NCBI GenBank assembly: GCA_964421565.1
Contig: CAYQXJ010000003.1
Location: forward strand, 124,001 to 188,000
Reading direction: 5' to 3'
Length of the DNA: 64,000 nucleotides
Source of the DNA: CAYQXJ01 sp964421565
Lineage (GTDB): Bacteria; Planctomycetota; Brocadiia; SM23-32
In this document: one piece after another, positions 44,708-52,961 of the stretch
Position numbering within the stretch: position 1 is the first letter of the stretch
Layout: each line of letters opens with the position of its first letter
Program-made: the position numbers and the translations under genes
The notes under the pieces: generated by a model
Told to the model about the DNA's origin: nothing
The model's database searches: none
What the model saw: only the letters and a program-made list of their open reading frames with translations

Positions 44708-47020
44708 TCAGACGTTCTCCTCGCCGCTGAGTATGGCGCGGATGGCATCGGTGATCCGATGATCGGTGATGTCGCGCACTGCTCCGTGGAGCCCGCTCTG
44801 CCCGTTGCTGGAGCGCAGCAGGGTGAGTTCGGCCCAGAAGCTCTGGCCGTCGGCACGCGCCATGCGCACCTGCTTGCGCTGGATGGGCGAACCGCCGTTG
44901 AGTGCATGGCGCACCAACCGTTCCAGCTCGGCACGCTGTTGCGGGGGCGCCAACTGTGCCAGGCTTTCGCCGCAGAGGCGGTGGGCTGTATAGCCTGCCG
45001 TCTCGCGCGCGCCGGGGCTGCACCACGTGATGCGACCCTCTGCGTCGGTGGTGAACATCATCTCGGGCACTGCAGCAGCGATGTCTGCAAGCGAATCGCC
45101 CTCGGGCGGAGCGGCGAGCTGCACCTCCGGGAGGAAATAGAAGTGCTCAACGCGCGCTACCGCCGGCGACTCGCCGCCGGACGGGCTGCTCCAGTATTCG
45201 AGGGCGCCGCCCTCGCCGTCGAGTTCGACCGCGTGCTCCTGCACCGCCTCACCCGCTGCATGAACACGCTGCAGGACTTCCAGGAATGCATCTCCCTCCA
45301 GGAGCCTGCCACTGTCGGCAAGCGACTTGACCACCTGCAGGTAACCCTTCTCGGCAAGTCCGTCATCGCCGACTCCCAAGACGTCCTCGGCCAGGGAGTT
45401 GGCCCACGTGACCGTGCCCGTCGAATCGAGAACCACGACGCCGCACTCCAGCCGGTTGATGCCGTCTTCCAGTATGCCGGCCCAGCGGCGCGTCTCGGCC
45501 CACAGGGCCTCTTCGGCCTCCTCCAGTTCGCCGACCTCCACGGCGCCGAGGGCCAGCCACGTCTGGCCGCCTTCGCTGAAGCGGGCGATGCGGGCCTCCA
45601 CCGGCAGCCGCTCGCCGGCGGAACCGCAGAGGCTCAGGCGCCCGGCCGACTCGCCGATGTCGAGGGCGGCTTCCAGGCATTCGCGCAGGGACTGATGCTC
45701 CTCGGGCGGCGCAATGCTCTCCACGGGCTTGCCAACCAGTTCTTCGGCCGTCTGGTCGAGCATTGTGCAGAGCGCGCGGTTCACGTAAGAGGTGGCGCCG
45801 GACGGGTCAACGAGCGCGAGGCCCACGCTGCAGCGCTCGGCCAGGTTTCGGTACATCTGCTCGCGCTGAAGCAGGTCCTCCGGCACCGAGGCGGCTTGCT
45901 TCTCCTCCAGCCGTGCGATCGCGCCGACCACGCGGCCGCTCTGGTCCAGGTCGGCCCAGACGTTGGCCGTGTAGACGACGTTCAGTTCGCCGTTCTTCAC
46001 TTCAGCGCAGGTCGGCTCACCCGTGGCGAGCGTCTGGCTGAAGGGGCAGGACTCCGGCGGCTCTTCCGTCCCGTAGAGCACCAGCGGGTAGCTGCGTCCG
46101 ACGAACTGCTCTTCACGCTTCCTGAAGCCCTTCATGGCGGCCTGGTTGGCCTGCACAATGGCGTAGTCGGGCGCGACGTAGAGCAGCATGTCATCCACGG
46201 CGTCGAACTCGTCCGGCCATTCCGCCGTCTGGCGCCCGCCTTCCTTGCCGCGCTGCAGAAGCTGCACCGCTCGGTCACGCTGGAATGCGCGCCCCAGCAG
46301 CAGGGGCAGTGCCTGGTGATAGCCCTCCAGCTTCACCAGGTGGCAGTCCGCGCCGGCGTGCAGGATCTGGGTGGCGGTGCCGGCGTTCCACTTCTCGGTC
46401 AGGCAGATCACGAGCAGCGACGGCCGCTTGATCTTGAGTATCTGGATCAGGCCTGCGGCGGCGTCGGGGTCGGTGTCCCAGTCGAGGATGGCGACGTCGT
46501 AGTGAACGGTGCCGCTCATCGTGTCGGAGGTAGAGACGCCGTAGTCGGCAGCCACCACTTCGACGTCGCGCAGGGCGGCCTCCAGCGCGGAGGTGATGGC
46601 CCGGCGGTCCGATTGCAGGTTCTCTATCAACATGATGCGCACGAAACGGTCGAGTTCGACCTTCTGGGTGGGGCGTTGTGGGGTTGGGGCAGGTCGTTTC
46701 CCGGGGGAGCTCACCTTCTGCTCGGGCGCGGTGGACGGCTTGGCTCCCGAGCCTTCGGCGGAGCGCCGCTTCTCCGCCGTCTTCAGGCGGGAGAGCGCTT
46801 CCGCCGCCTTGGCGTAGCCCATCTTCTCGGCGCGTTCCAGCGCTATGCGAGCTACGTCGAGGTTGCCTATCTTGTACAGGCAGACGCCAAGTCCGAACCA
46901 CGCCCGGCAGTCGGTGGGGTCCGTTTCGGTAGCCTGCAGGTAGACCTCGACGGCCTCGGGATAGCGCTTCTCTCGGACCAGTTCGCTGGCCTTCCGCAGC
47001 AGATGTGTCGCCTTGCTCAT
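44708..47020 (-). CDS. TPR-receiver-multi-PAS sensory protein without transmitter
   Basis: A 770-residue soluble protein. The start at 47020 (MSKATHLLRKASELV) follows AGGAAG. Residues 1-90 hold TPR-like helices (AVEVYLQATETDPTDCRAWF). A Lys/Pro linker follows. About 125-245 is a receiver-like domain with AILDWDTD (possible phospho-Asp), VICLTEKW and HLVKLEGY, but IEN where the first acidic pair should be. The remainder contains about four PAS modules (VAPDYAIVQANQAAMKGF, LVDPSGATSYVNRALCTML, VLDSTGTVTWANSLAEDVLG, TTDAEGRITWCSPGARETAG); the last ends with GLHGAVRDITDHR. No histidine kinase, GGDEF, EAL or DNA-binding output is present. It probably docks to a partner. The divergent neighbour is a Ser/Thr kinase. 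Confidence 0.85.
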   Translation of the reverse strand: MSKATHLLRKASELVREKRYPEAVEVYLQATETDPTDCRAWFGLGVCLYKIGNLDVARIALERAEKMGYAKAAEALSRLKTAEKRRSAEGSGAKPSTAPEQKVSSPGKRPAPTPQRPTQKVELDRFVRIMLIENLQSDRRAITSALEAALRDVEVVAADYGVSTSDTMSGTVHYDVAILDWDTDPDAAAGLIQILKIKRPSLLVICLTEKWNAGTATQILHAGADCHLVKLEGYHQALPLLLGRAFQRDRAVQLLQRGKEGGRQTAEWPDEFDAVDDMLLYVAPDYAIVQANQAAMKGFRKREEQFVGRSYPLVLYGTEEPPESCPFSQTLATGEPTCAEVKNGELNVVYTANVWADLDQSGRVVGAIARLEEKQAASVPEDLLQREQMYRNLAERCSVGLALVDPSGATSYVNRALCTMLDQTAEELVGKPVESIAPPEEHQSLRECLEAALDIGESAGRLSLCGSAGERLPVEARIARFSEGGQTWLALGAVEVGELEEAEEALWAETRRWAGILEDGINRLECGVVVLDSTGTVTWANSLAEDVLGVGDDGLAEKGYLQVVKSLADSGRLLEGDAFLEVLQRVHAAGEAVQEHAVELDGEGGALEYWSSPSGGESPAVARVEHFYFLPEVQLAAPPEGDSLADIAAAVPEMMFTTDAEGRITWCSPGARETAGYTAHRLCGESLAQLAPPQQRAELERLVRHALNGGSPIQRKQVRMARADGQSFWAELTLLRSSNGQSGLHGAVRDITDHRITDAIRAILSGEENV

Positions 47021-47232
47021 CGTTCTGGCTTCCTTCCGGTCAATGTGCCTGTCTTGGCCCCGCGCGCTTCTCGGCAGCGCTGGTGACGGGAGTTTCCTTT
47101 CTCGTTCTGCAACAGCGGCCCTGCGCCCCGGTCTCCAACCGGCCGGCGACTGCGCCGTGGGCAGTCCTTCAGGGGCCTGCCAGGCCACCACGAAGGCCGC
47201 CGACGGGCGCCCGGGGCGTCCGAGTGCGCATT

Positions 47233-47247
47233 GGCACATCATGTGCC
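47233..47247. promoter_or_regulatory. Perfect palindrome in the divergent PAS/kinase intergenic region
   Basis: GGCACAT-C-ATGTGCC is a perfect 7-1-7 inverted repeat, 48 bp before the kinase start. It directly overlaps TTGGCA (47231-47236), which could be a -35 box, though no good -10 follows at 17 nt. It could be an operator. The surrounding 274-bp intergenic region shows no other feature I can support. Confidence 0.3.
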
Positions 47248-47294
47248 GCATGGTTGGGTGTCGCAAAATGGGTGCCACCAGGAGCTGAGACACT

Positions 47295-49865
47295 ATGACG
47301 CAGACCAAGAAGCACGAGCGCTACGGAAAGTGCCTTATAGAGCGTGTAATCGGGCGCGGCGCACGCGCCACCGTGTATCTGGCCTGGCACGAAGGGTTAC
47401 AGATACCCGTGGCCGTTAAGGTCATGCGACGCGTCACCGGCCCGCAGGAAGTACAATGCACGGAGCGGTTCGTGCGCGAGGCGCGCATCGCAGCCCAGCT
47501 ATCCCACCCCAACATCGTCCGTGTCTACGATTGCGGCGAGCGCGGGGACTCCTACTACCTTGTGCTGGAGTACATTGAGGGGGAGAACTGCCGCGACAAA
47601 CTGGACCAGTGGGGCGAGTTCGACTGGCGCAGGGCCGTCGAGATCGTCCAGCAGGTGGCCGACGGCCTGCGCTACGCCAACCGAAAGGGCATCATCCACC
47701 GCGACCTGAAGCCCGAGAACATCATGATCGACAGCGACGGCAGCGTCCGGATCGCTGACCTCGGGCTCGCCAAGGAGGTCGTCACCCACGGTTCATCGGC
47801 GACACTGGACGGCGACGTTCTCGGCACGCCCTACTACATGAGCCCGGAGCAGATACGCCAGCCGAGCGAAGTCGACTTCCGCGCGGACATCTACTCTCTC
47901 GGGGCGACCCTCTACCACATGGTCGTCGGAGAGGCGCCTTACGACGCCGCCACTCCCTTCGAGATCATGGCGCAACACCTGAACGAACCCCTGCCCTCTC
48001 CCGACGCCCGCCAGCCGGAGCTTCCCCCCGGCCTGTGCGACCTGATGCTGCGCTGCATGCAGAAGGACCCGGAGGACCGCTACCAGAGCTATGACGAGAT
48101 GCTGAACGACCTGGAGGCGCTGCTTGCTGACGACACGCAACAGGAGAGTTCCGGCTCAGCGACGGCCGTGATGTCCGATGACGCGCCCCAGGCCACTCCC
48201 CTCGTGCACCGCGCGCCGCGCGCCCGCGGGGTGAAGGCGGTCGAGTTGCCCGTAACCGGCCACCACATACACGCGAAGATTGCGGGCGTCGGCGCCCTGC
48301 TCGCCTGGGCCGCCGTGATGGTATTCATCTTTCAGCTCGTCGCTTCCGTTACGAGCCCGCTGCTTGCCAGCTCGTGCGTGCTGGCACTGGCGGCGGCCAG
48401 CGGCGCTGCCGGTTTCCTGGCCTTCAGCGCAGGCACCAGACAAGGCAGCAACGAGGGAGAAGTGCTGGCACGCTACCGGACTCACGTGCGCCAGATATGC
48501 GCACGACTGGGCATACCCGAGCCGCGCGTGCACCCATGCCGCCGTCGGGACGACGCGGCCTTCGCCTACACGTTCTTCAGCAAGGGCGGCGTCCTGCACC
48601 TGCCCATCCCGTGGCTGAGCCGGGCGCGCCTGACCACGGAGGAGGCCGAAGCATACACAGCCCAGGGACTGGCGGCGATCTACGACGGCAACGCCGATAT
48701 CCGCACCGCTCTTGCCGCCCCGCTGGGGCTGCTGCAACTGGGGCGTTCCATCGGCACGCTCGTGCACACCGCCACCGGTTCGGCGACGGACCGCTCGCGC
48801 CGTCACATTCTGAGCGGGCTCGTGCTTTTCTGGCTGGTGGTCGCCGCTGCGGCCGTGGCGCTGCCGTTCTTCGTGAACGTATGGGCCGGCACCCTCTCCG
48901 CCGGTGTTTTCGCTGCGTTGCTGCTGACGGCGGCCTTCGAGCGCAGCGCCCGCATGGCTGGGGACATCTTCGCAGCCAAGGTCATAAACAGCGAGGAGTT
49001 CGTCCAGTCGCTGCTGGCGATGCGCGGGCTGAGCAGTCTCGACGCCGGGCCCATGCTTGCACGCGTTGCCGGACTGGACACCGTGAACGACGCCACCTCG
49101 GCGGCCGCGTTGGGGACACGCCGTGACCTGGTGCCTGACATCATCGCCTTTTACCGCGAAACGGAGTACAACTGCGGCACGCTGGCACTGGCGCGCGGGC
49201 TGTTCGCTATCGCGCCCGCCGCACCGCAACGTCTGAACAACCTGGCCGGCCTGCCTCCGGGCCGCAGCACGCTCCACAGCGCCACCCTCCTGTCCAAGCG
49301 AGTCGTCAGCAGCATGATGGGCGCCGGTGACCGCCAGCACATGACGATGCGCGAGCTCGGGCTGGTGAGGCTGCCGGTGCTGGCCGGGGCAGGGGCCGGC
49401 GTGCTGAACCTCGCGATAGTCGGCCTGCTGCAATTGCGCGGCAGCGCGGACTACGCCACTTTCCTGGTGACCGTAGCCGTGCTCGGTGTAGCGCTCGGCA
49501 TTGTGGTGTGCACGGAGTTCTGCCGCTGCGAGGTATCGCCTGCTCGCCTGGGCTGGTCGATCATAGCGGCCTGCACGTCGCAGGCAGCCTGCGCAACGGT
49601 GGCCTTCTGCCTGGTGGGCAGCGTGCCCCTCGCCCGCTTCTCGCTCCAGCTTCCCGTCAGCTACACGGCCACGCTGATCGTAGCAGCGGCGACTGCCGTC
49701 GCGTTCGTGCGCCTCGGCCCCAGCTTCGGCCTCGACGCCTGGGGAGAGCCGGCCGGCGCCTTCAGGGCAGAGGCCCAGGGCGCACAGCTCGACTCGGGCG
49801 CCGACCCCGCGGAGGACATGCTATCGAGCGAGTTCACCGAACCGGAGCCCGCCTCTGTGGAATGA
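47295..49865 (+). CDS. Ser/Thr protein kinase fused to a membrane-bound degenerate M48-like domain
   Basis: An 856-residue protein. Residues about 10-275 are a complete Hanks-type kinase: G20RGARATV loop, Lys42 in VAVKVM, IIHRDLKPENIM (Asp137), IADLGLAK (Asp155; DLG in place of DFG) and YYMSPEQ. A linker leads to two helices (about 330-385). Residues about 390-570 resemble an HtpX/M48 peptidase: RLGIPEPRVHPCRRRDDAAFAY, VLHLPIPWLSRARLTTEEAEA and then AQGLA where the zinc HExxH should be. Two more helices follow, and RMAGDIFAAKVINSEEF stands where M48 enzymes have their ExxxD/ADxxA ligand segment. Zinc ligands are missing, so it is a pseudo-peptidase. The last part (about 690-820) has further helices. 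It is divergent from the PAS protein. Confidence 0.85.
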   Translation: MTQTKKHERYGKCLIERVIGRGARATVYLAWHEGLQIPVAVKVMRRVTGPQEVQCTERFVREARIAAQLSHPNIVRVYDCGERGDSYYLVLEYIEGENCRDKLDQWGEFDWRRAVEIVQQVADGLRYANRKGIIHRDLKPENIMIDSDGSVRIADLGLAKEVVTHGSSATLDGDVLGTPYYMSPEQIRQPSEVDFRADIYSLGATLYHMVVGEAPYDAATPFEIMAQHLNEPLPSPDARQPELPPGLCDLMLRCMQKDPEDRYQSYDEMLNDLEALLADDTQQESSGSATAVMSDDAPQATPLVHRAPRARGVKAVELPVTGHHIHAKIAGVGALLAWAAVMVFIFQLVASVTSPLLASSCVLALAAASGAAGFLAFSAGTRQGSNEGEVLARYRTHVRQICARLGIPEPRVHPCRRRDDAAFAYTFFSKGGVLHLPIPWLSRARLTTEEAEAYTAQGLAAIYDGNADIRTALAAPLGLLQLGRSIGTLVHTATGSATDRSRRHILSGLVLFWLVVAAAAVALPFFVNVWAGTLSAGVFAALLLTAAFERSARMAGDIFAAKVINSEEFVQSLLAMRGLSSLDAGPMLARVAGLDTVNDATSAAALGTRRDLVPDIIAFYRETEYNCGTLALARGLFAIAPAAPQRLNNLAGLPPGRSTLHSATLLSKRVVSSMMGAGDRQHMTMRELGLVRLPVLAGAGAGVLNLAIVGLLQLRGSADYATFLVTVAVLGVALGIVVCTEFCRCEVSPARLGWSIIAACTSQAACATVAFCLVGSVPLARFSLQLPVSYTATLIVAAATAVAFVRLGPSFGLDAWGEPAGAFRAEAQGAQLDSGADPAEDMLSSEFTEPEPASVE

Positions 49866-49922
49866 TCGCCTCCGGCCCGCAGCCGCTCCGCGTCGTGCAC
49901 CACCACCGCGCCGGCCGATGCC

Positions 49923-49951
49923 TTGTTCGCTGCGCGTCGCCGACGTAGAAT
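49923..49951 (+). promoter_or_regulatory. Promoter of the RseC-like gene
   Basis: TTGTTC at 49923-49928, 17 nt, TAGAAT at 49946-49951, 59 bp before the ATG. Confidence 0.48.
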
Positions 49952-50010
49952 GGATGCACGGGCGCTGAAGCGCTACACTGGTTGTTTGAGCATCGGCCGG
50001 GGAACGAGAT

Positions 50011-50436
50011 ATGAACCGCATAGAACATACGGGAACCGTTATCGAAACCGACGGCGAGCGCGCACTGGTCGAGTTCGAGGCGGGTCAGGCCTGCGGCACC
50101 ATGCGGGCATGCGCGTGCTGCGGCGGGGCTCAGGGCGGCCCCCGCCGCGTCGTGGTGCGGCAGGAGGGCCTCTCCGTCGGCGAGCGGGTCGAGCTGTCCA
50201 TCCCGGGCTACAGGGGTTATCTGAGCACGCTCCTGGTGTTTGTGCTGCCCATGGCCGGCTTCATTGCCGGCATGATCGTCGGCGCGCAGTTCGAACCAAC
50301 GCCCGCCCACGATGTGGCAACGCTCATCGGCGGCGTGATCGGGCTCGGCGCTGCGGTTTGCGTGGCCGTGGCGGCCAATCGCCTGCTGACGCGCCTCGGC
50401 GGCGACATCGAAGTGCGACGCCCGGGCGCTCGCTGA
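50011..50436 (+). CDS. RseC/MucC family protein (SoxR-reducing system)
   Basis: A 141-residue inner-membrane protein. The N-terminal soluble part has HTGTVIETDGERALVEFE and a Cys cluster CGTMRACACCGG, the mark of the RseC/MucC family, which may hold an Fe-S cluster. Two helices follow (about 68-88 and 95-120). In other bacteria RseC sits with Rnf or RseAB genes and contributes to SoxR reduction or sigma-E control. Here it stands alone, with no rnf or rse genes near it. RBS-like GGGGAACGAG lies before the ATG. Confidence 0.85.
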   Translation: MNRIEHTGTVIETDGERALVEFEAGQACGTMRACACCGGAQGGPRRVVVRQEGLSVGERVELSIPGYRGYLSTLLVFVLPMAGFIAGMIVGAQFEPTPAHDVATLIGGVIGLGAAVCVAVAANRLLTRLGGDIEVRRPGAR

Positions 50437-50598
50437 CGGGCCCGGGCCACCCGAAGACTCAGCCCCGAATTCGGCCGGCCGCTCCCGCAGCGGGCCGCGT
50501 TATCCGCCACCGTCCTGCCGCCACCTGTCCATTACTGCAGGCACGCAGTTTGCGCTTTCCCATGGAAAAGGGCGCCCGGAGTGTCTGCATGCCACACA

Positions 50599-50612
50599 CT
50601 GCGGGCCCGCAG
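50599..50612. repeat. Perfect palindrome upstream of the diguanylate cyclase gene
   Basis: CTGCGGG-CCCGCAG is a gapless 14-bp palindrome, 33 bp before the ATG at 50645. It may be an operator or a hairpin in the leader. No convincing promoter boxes were found in the 208-bp region between the RseC-like and diguanylate cyclase genes. Confidence 0.3.
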
Positions 50613-50644
50613 GACAACCACATCGTTAATCGGAGACGGATGCA

Positions 50645-51418
50645 ATGCGAGCCGACGAACCACTTGCCGACGCGAAACGCCTCAGGTCGCAGGCCCTCGT
50701 CGGCGCACGCAACACTTTCTGGGGAGTGCTGCTCATCCAGTTGATCACCATGGCGGAGCTGATCCGCTACATCCGCATCGAGGACGACCCGGCCGCACTC
50801 ATGCGCTCGCTGCTGGTGCCGGCGCTGCTGACTTGCTTCATCGTGCTCGCCTACACCTTCTACCGCTATCGGCTGCTTTCGGAGACGCTGCCCAATCCGG
50901 ACGAGCTGCACACCGACCCCGCCACGGGCGTTTTCACCATGCCTTACATCAACTCCTGCCTGGAGAACGAGTACCGTCGCGCGCGGCAGAACAGCGTCTG
51001 CGCCGCCGTCGCCTACATTGACCTGGTGAACCTGGAGCGCGTCAACCATGGCTTCGGCCACGCGGTCGGCGACATCGTGCTGAAGGCCGTCGCCCAGTTG
51101 ATCAGCAGACACGTGCGCGCCGGAGATGTGCTCGGCCGGGCGGGCGGCGACGAGTTCGTGCTGGTGATGCCGGAGACCCGCTTCGACGAGGCGCAGCAGG
51201 TGCTCGCAGAGATCCGCGACGCCGTGCGCCGGTACCGCCTGGACCTCGGCAAGAAGGGCACTATCGACTTCGTGGACTGCCACTGGGGACTGGCCCTCTA
51301 CCCGACGGACGGCTTGACGCCCCAGGAGATCACGGCGGCCGCGCGCGAGAATGTGGAGAACCCTCCCGAGCCCGCGCCCCAGCCTAAGGACGCCGCTGCT
51401 GCCACAGCCACAGGCTGA
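50645..51418 (+). CDS. Membrane-anchored diguanylate cyclase (GGDEF)
   Basis: A 257-residue protein. Two N-terminal helices (about 25-42 and 55-75) anchor it. The catalytic domain starts near 95 (DPATGVFTMPYINSCLENEY). It has FGHAVGDIVLKAVAQLI and the signature AGGDEFVLVMPE, an intact GGDEF. The usual RxxD inhibitory site five residues before GGDEF is not present (VLGRAGGDEF has no RxxD). It is expected to make cyclic di-GMP. A Pro/Ala-rich tail closes it. The gene converges on and overlaps the LapA-like gene by 35 bp. Confidence 0.92.
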   Translation: MRADEPLADAKRLRSQALVGARNTFWGVLLIQLITMAELIRYIRIEDDPAALMRSLLVPALLTCFIVLAYTFYRYRLLSETLPNPDELHTDPATGVFTMPYINSCLENEYRRARQNSVCAAVAYIDLVNLERVNHGFGHAVGDIVLKAVAQLISRHVRAGDVLGRAGGDEFVLVMPETRFDEAQQVLAEIRDAVRRYRLDLGKKGTIDFVDCHWGLALYPTDGLTPQEITAAARENVENPPEPAPQPKDAAAATATG

Positions 51419-51626
51419 CCGCACCGGCCCCGGCCCCCAGCAGGAACGTCACCAGCAGCATGAGCGCCTGGGGGGCACTTACCTTCCAGAACAGCACCCT
51501 GAACTGCGACTGCTCGCTGTTCTGAAACACCACTATCAACACGCAGACCACCAGGAGCGCGAGGGCTCCGTACTTCACTCTTTGAGCCCACCTCCGCCCC
51601 GCCCCGCGCACGCCACTCTCACCCAT
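51384..51626 (-). CDS. lapA: LapA-domain small membrane protein
   Basis: An 80-residue protein with two helices: KYGALALLVVCVLIVVFQNS and LMLLVTFLLGAGAGAVSLWL. The first ends with FQNSEQSQFRVLFW, the standard LapA (DUF1049) pattern. In proteobacteria LapA takes part in lipopolysaccharide assembly; elsewhere its role is not clear. The ATG at 51626 overlaps the stop of the ribBA gene by 8 bp, so it is translated after it. An upstream ATG at 51677 lies within ribBA and is less likely. Confidence 0.82.
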   Translation of the reverse strand: MGESGVRGAGRRWAQRVKYGALALLVVCVLIVVFQNSEQSQFRVLFWKVSAPQALMLLVTFLLGAGAGAVSLWLWQQRRP

Positions 51627-52923
51627 GAACGCTCCCCTCTCCGCTGTCGGGCCCCTCGGACGGCCCGCGGCCGTCAAGGTGCAACAGGTGGCCGAGCTTC
51701 TCCTTCTTCGTGCGCAGGTAGTGCAGATTCTCCTTGCGCGGGGGTATCTCGATCGGCACGCGCTCCAGGATCTGGAGCCCGTAGCCGTTGAGCGCGTGGA
51801 ACTTGCGCGGATTGTTGGAGATCAGCCGCATCCTGCGGATGCCCAGATGCCTCAGGATCTGCGCGCCGACGCCGTATTCCCGCTTATCCGGGGGAAAACC
51901 GAGTTCCTCGTTCGCCTCGACGGTGTCGTAGCCTTGCTCCTGCAACGCGTAGGCATGCAGCTTGTGCTCCAGGCCGATGCCGCGCCCCTCCTGCCGCATG
52001 TAGAGCAGCACGCCCCTGCCCTCGGCCTGGATCATCTCCAGCGCCGCCTCCAACTGCTCGCCACAGTCGCAGCGCAGCGAATGCAGCACGTCGCCGGTGA
52101 AGCACTCGTCGTGCACGCGCACGAGGATGGGATCCTCCAGCGGTTCTGCCGGCAAGTCGTCTGCCCCTCCCACGTCGCCGCAGCAGATGGCCACGTGCTC
52201 CCGATCGTCCACCATGGAGCGGTAATAGTGGAGCTTGAACGGCCCCCAGCGAGTCGGCAGCGAGACGCACACACGCTTGGTGACGAGGTACTCCGACTGA
52301 TGCCGGTGGCGGATCAGGTCGGCGATGGAGCAGATGCGCAGCCCGTGTCGCTCGGCGAACTGGCGCAGGTCGGGCAGCTTCGCCATGGTGCCATCAGCCT
52401 TCATCACTTCGCAGACGACGGCCGCCGCTTTCAGGCCGGCCAGCCGGGCCAGGTCGACGGCCGCCTCGGTGTGGCCGGCGCGCACCAGCGTGCCGCCCGG
52501 CCGGGCGAGCAGCGGCTGCACGTGCCCGGGCCGCACCAGGTCCTCCGGACGTGTGTCCTCCTCGGTCAGCAGGCGGATCGTGCGTGCCCGATCGTGCGCG
52601 CTCACACCCGTTGTTATGCCCTCGCGCGCGTCCACCGTCACGGTGAACGGGGTTCCGTACGCGCTCCGGTTGTCCTCGACCATAGGGGGCAGCTCCAGCC
52701 GCGCGGCCAGTTCGCCGCCAAGCGCCACGCAGATGCCCCCCCTGCCCTCATTCACCAGGAAGGTGATGGTCTGCGGCGTGACGAACTCGGCGGGGATGCA
52801 TAGATCGCCCTCGTTCTCGCGTTCCTCGTCATCGACGATGATGACAAAGCGCCCCTTGCGGAACTCCTCGACCGCTTCGCTGACGCGGCAGAACGGCTCT
52901 TTCCTCTCGCGCTCCTCTTCCAT
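51619..52923 (-). CDS. ribBA: Bifunctional DHBP synthase / GTP cyclohydrolase II
   Basis: A 434-residue fusion enzyme of riboflavin synthesis. The first half (RibB, to about 225) makes 3,4-dihydroxy-2-butanone 4-phosphate: VDDEERENEGDLCIPA is the acidic active site, with VSAHDRARTI and GHTEAAVDLARLAG. The second half (RibA) opens GTP: zinc Cys residues are in HDECFTGDVLHSLRCDCGEQL, the catalytic segment is RQEGRGIGLEHKLHAY and DTVEANEELGFPPD, and the end is ISNNPRKFHALNGYGL. The start at 52923 was chosen at MEEERERK because earlier starts run into the epimerase gene. No FMN riboswitch fold was seen upstream. Confidence 0.95.
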   Translation of the reverse strand: MEEERERKEPFCRVSEAVEEFRKGRFVIIVDDEERENEGDLCIPAEFVTPQTITFLVNEGRGGICVALGGELAARLELPPMVEDNRSAYGTPFTVTVDAREGITTGVSAHDRARTIRLLTEEDTRPEDLVRPGHVQPLLARPGGTLVRAGHTEAAVDLARLAGLKAAAVVCEVMKADGTMAKLPDLRQFAERHGLRICSIADLIRHRHQSEYLVTKRVCVSLPTRWGPFKLHYYRSMVDDREHVAICCGDVGGADDLPAEPLEDPILVRVHDECFTGDVLHSLRCDCGEQLEAALEMIQAEGRGVLLYMRQEGRGIGLEHKLHAYALQEQGYDTVEANEELGFPPDKREYGVGAQILRHLGIRRMRLISNNPRKFHALNGYGLQILERVPIEIPPRKENLHYLRTKKEKLGHLLHLDGRGPSEGPDSGEGSVHG

Positions 52924-52961
52924 TTCGCACCCGGCAAGTGATGTGAATCGGCGGAGGCGAA

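Noticed and set aside
47021..47308. N-terminal extension of the PAS protein up to 47308
   Set aside because: It would overlap the divergent kinase start, has no domain and is low complexity; ATG at 47020 has a ribosome site and begins the TPR part.
47295..49865. Calling the kinase C-terminus an active M48 protease
   Set aside because: The HExxH zinc motif is replaced by AQGLA and the third ligand is not evident.
52924..52961. FMN riboswitch ahead of ribBA
   Set aside because: Only 38 bp separate ribBA from the epimerase gene, too short for the FMN aptamer, and no conserved loops are seen.
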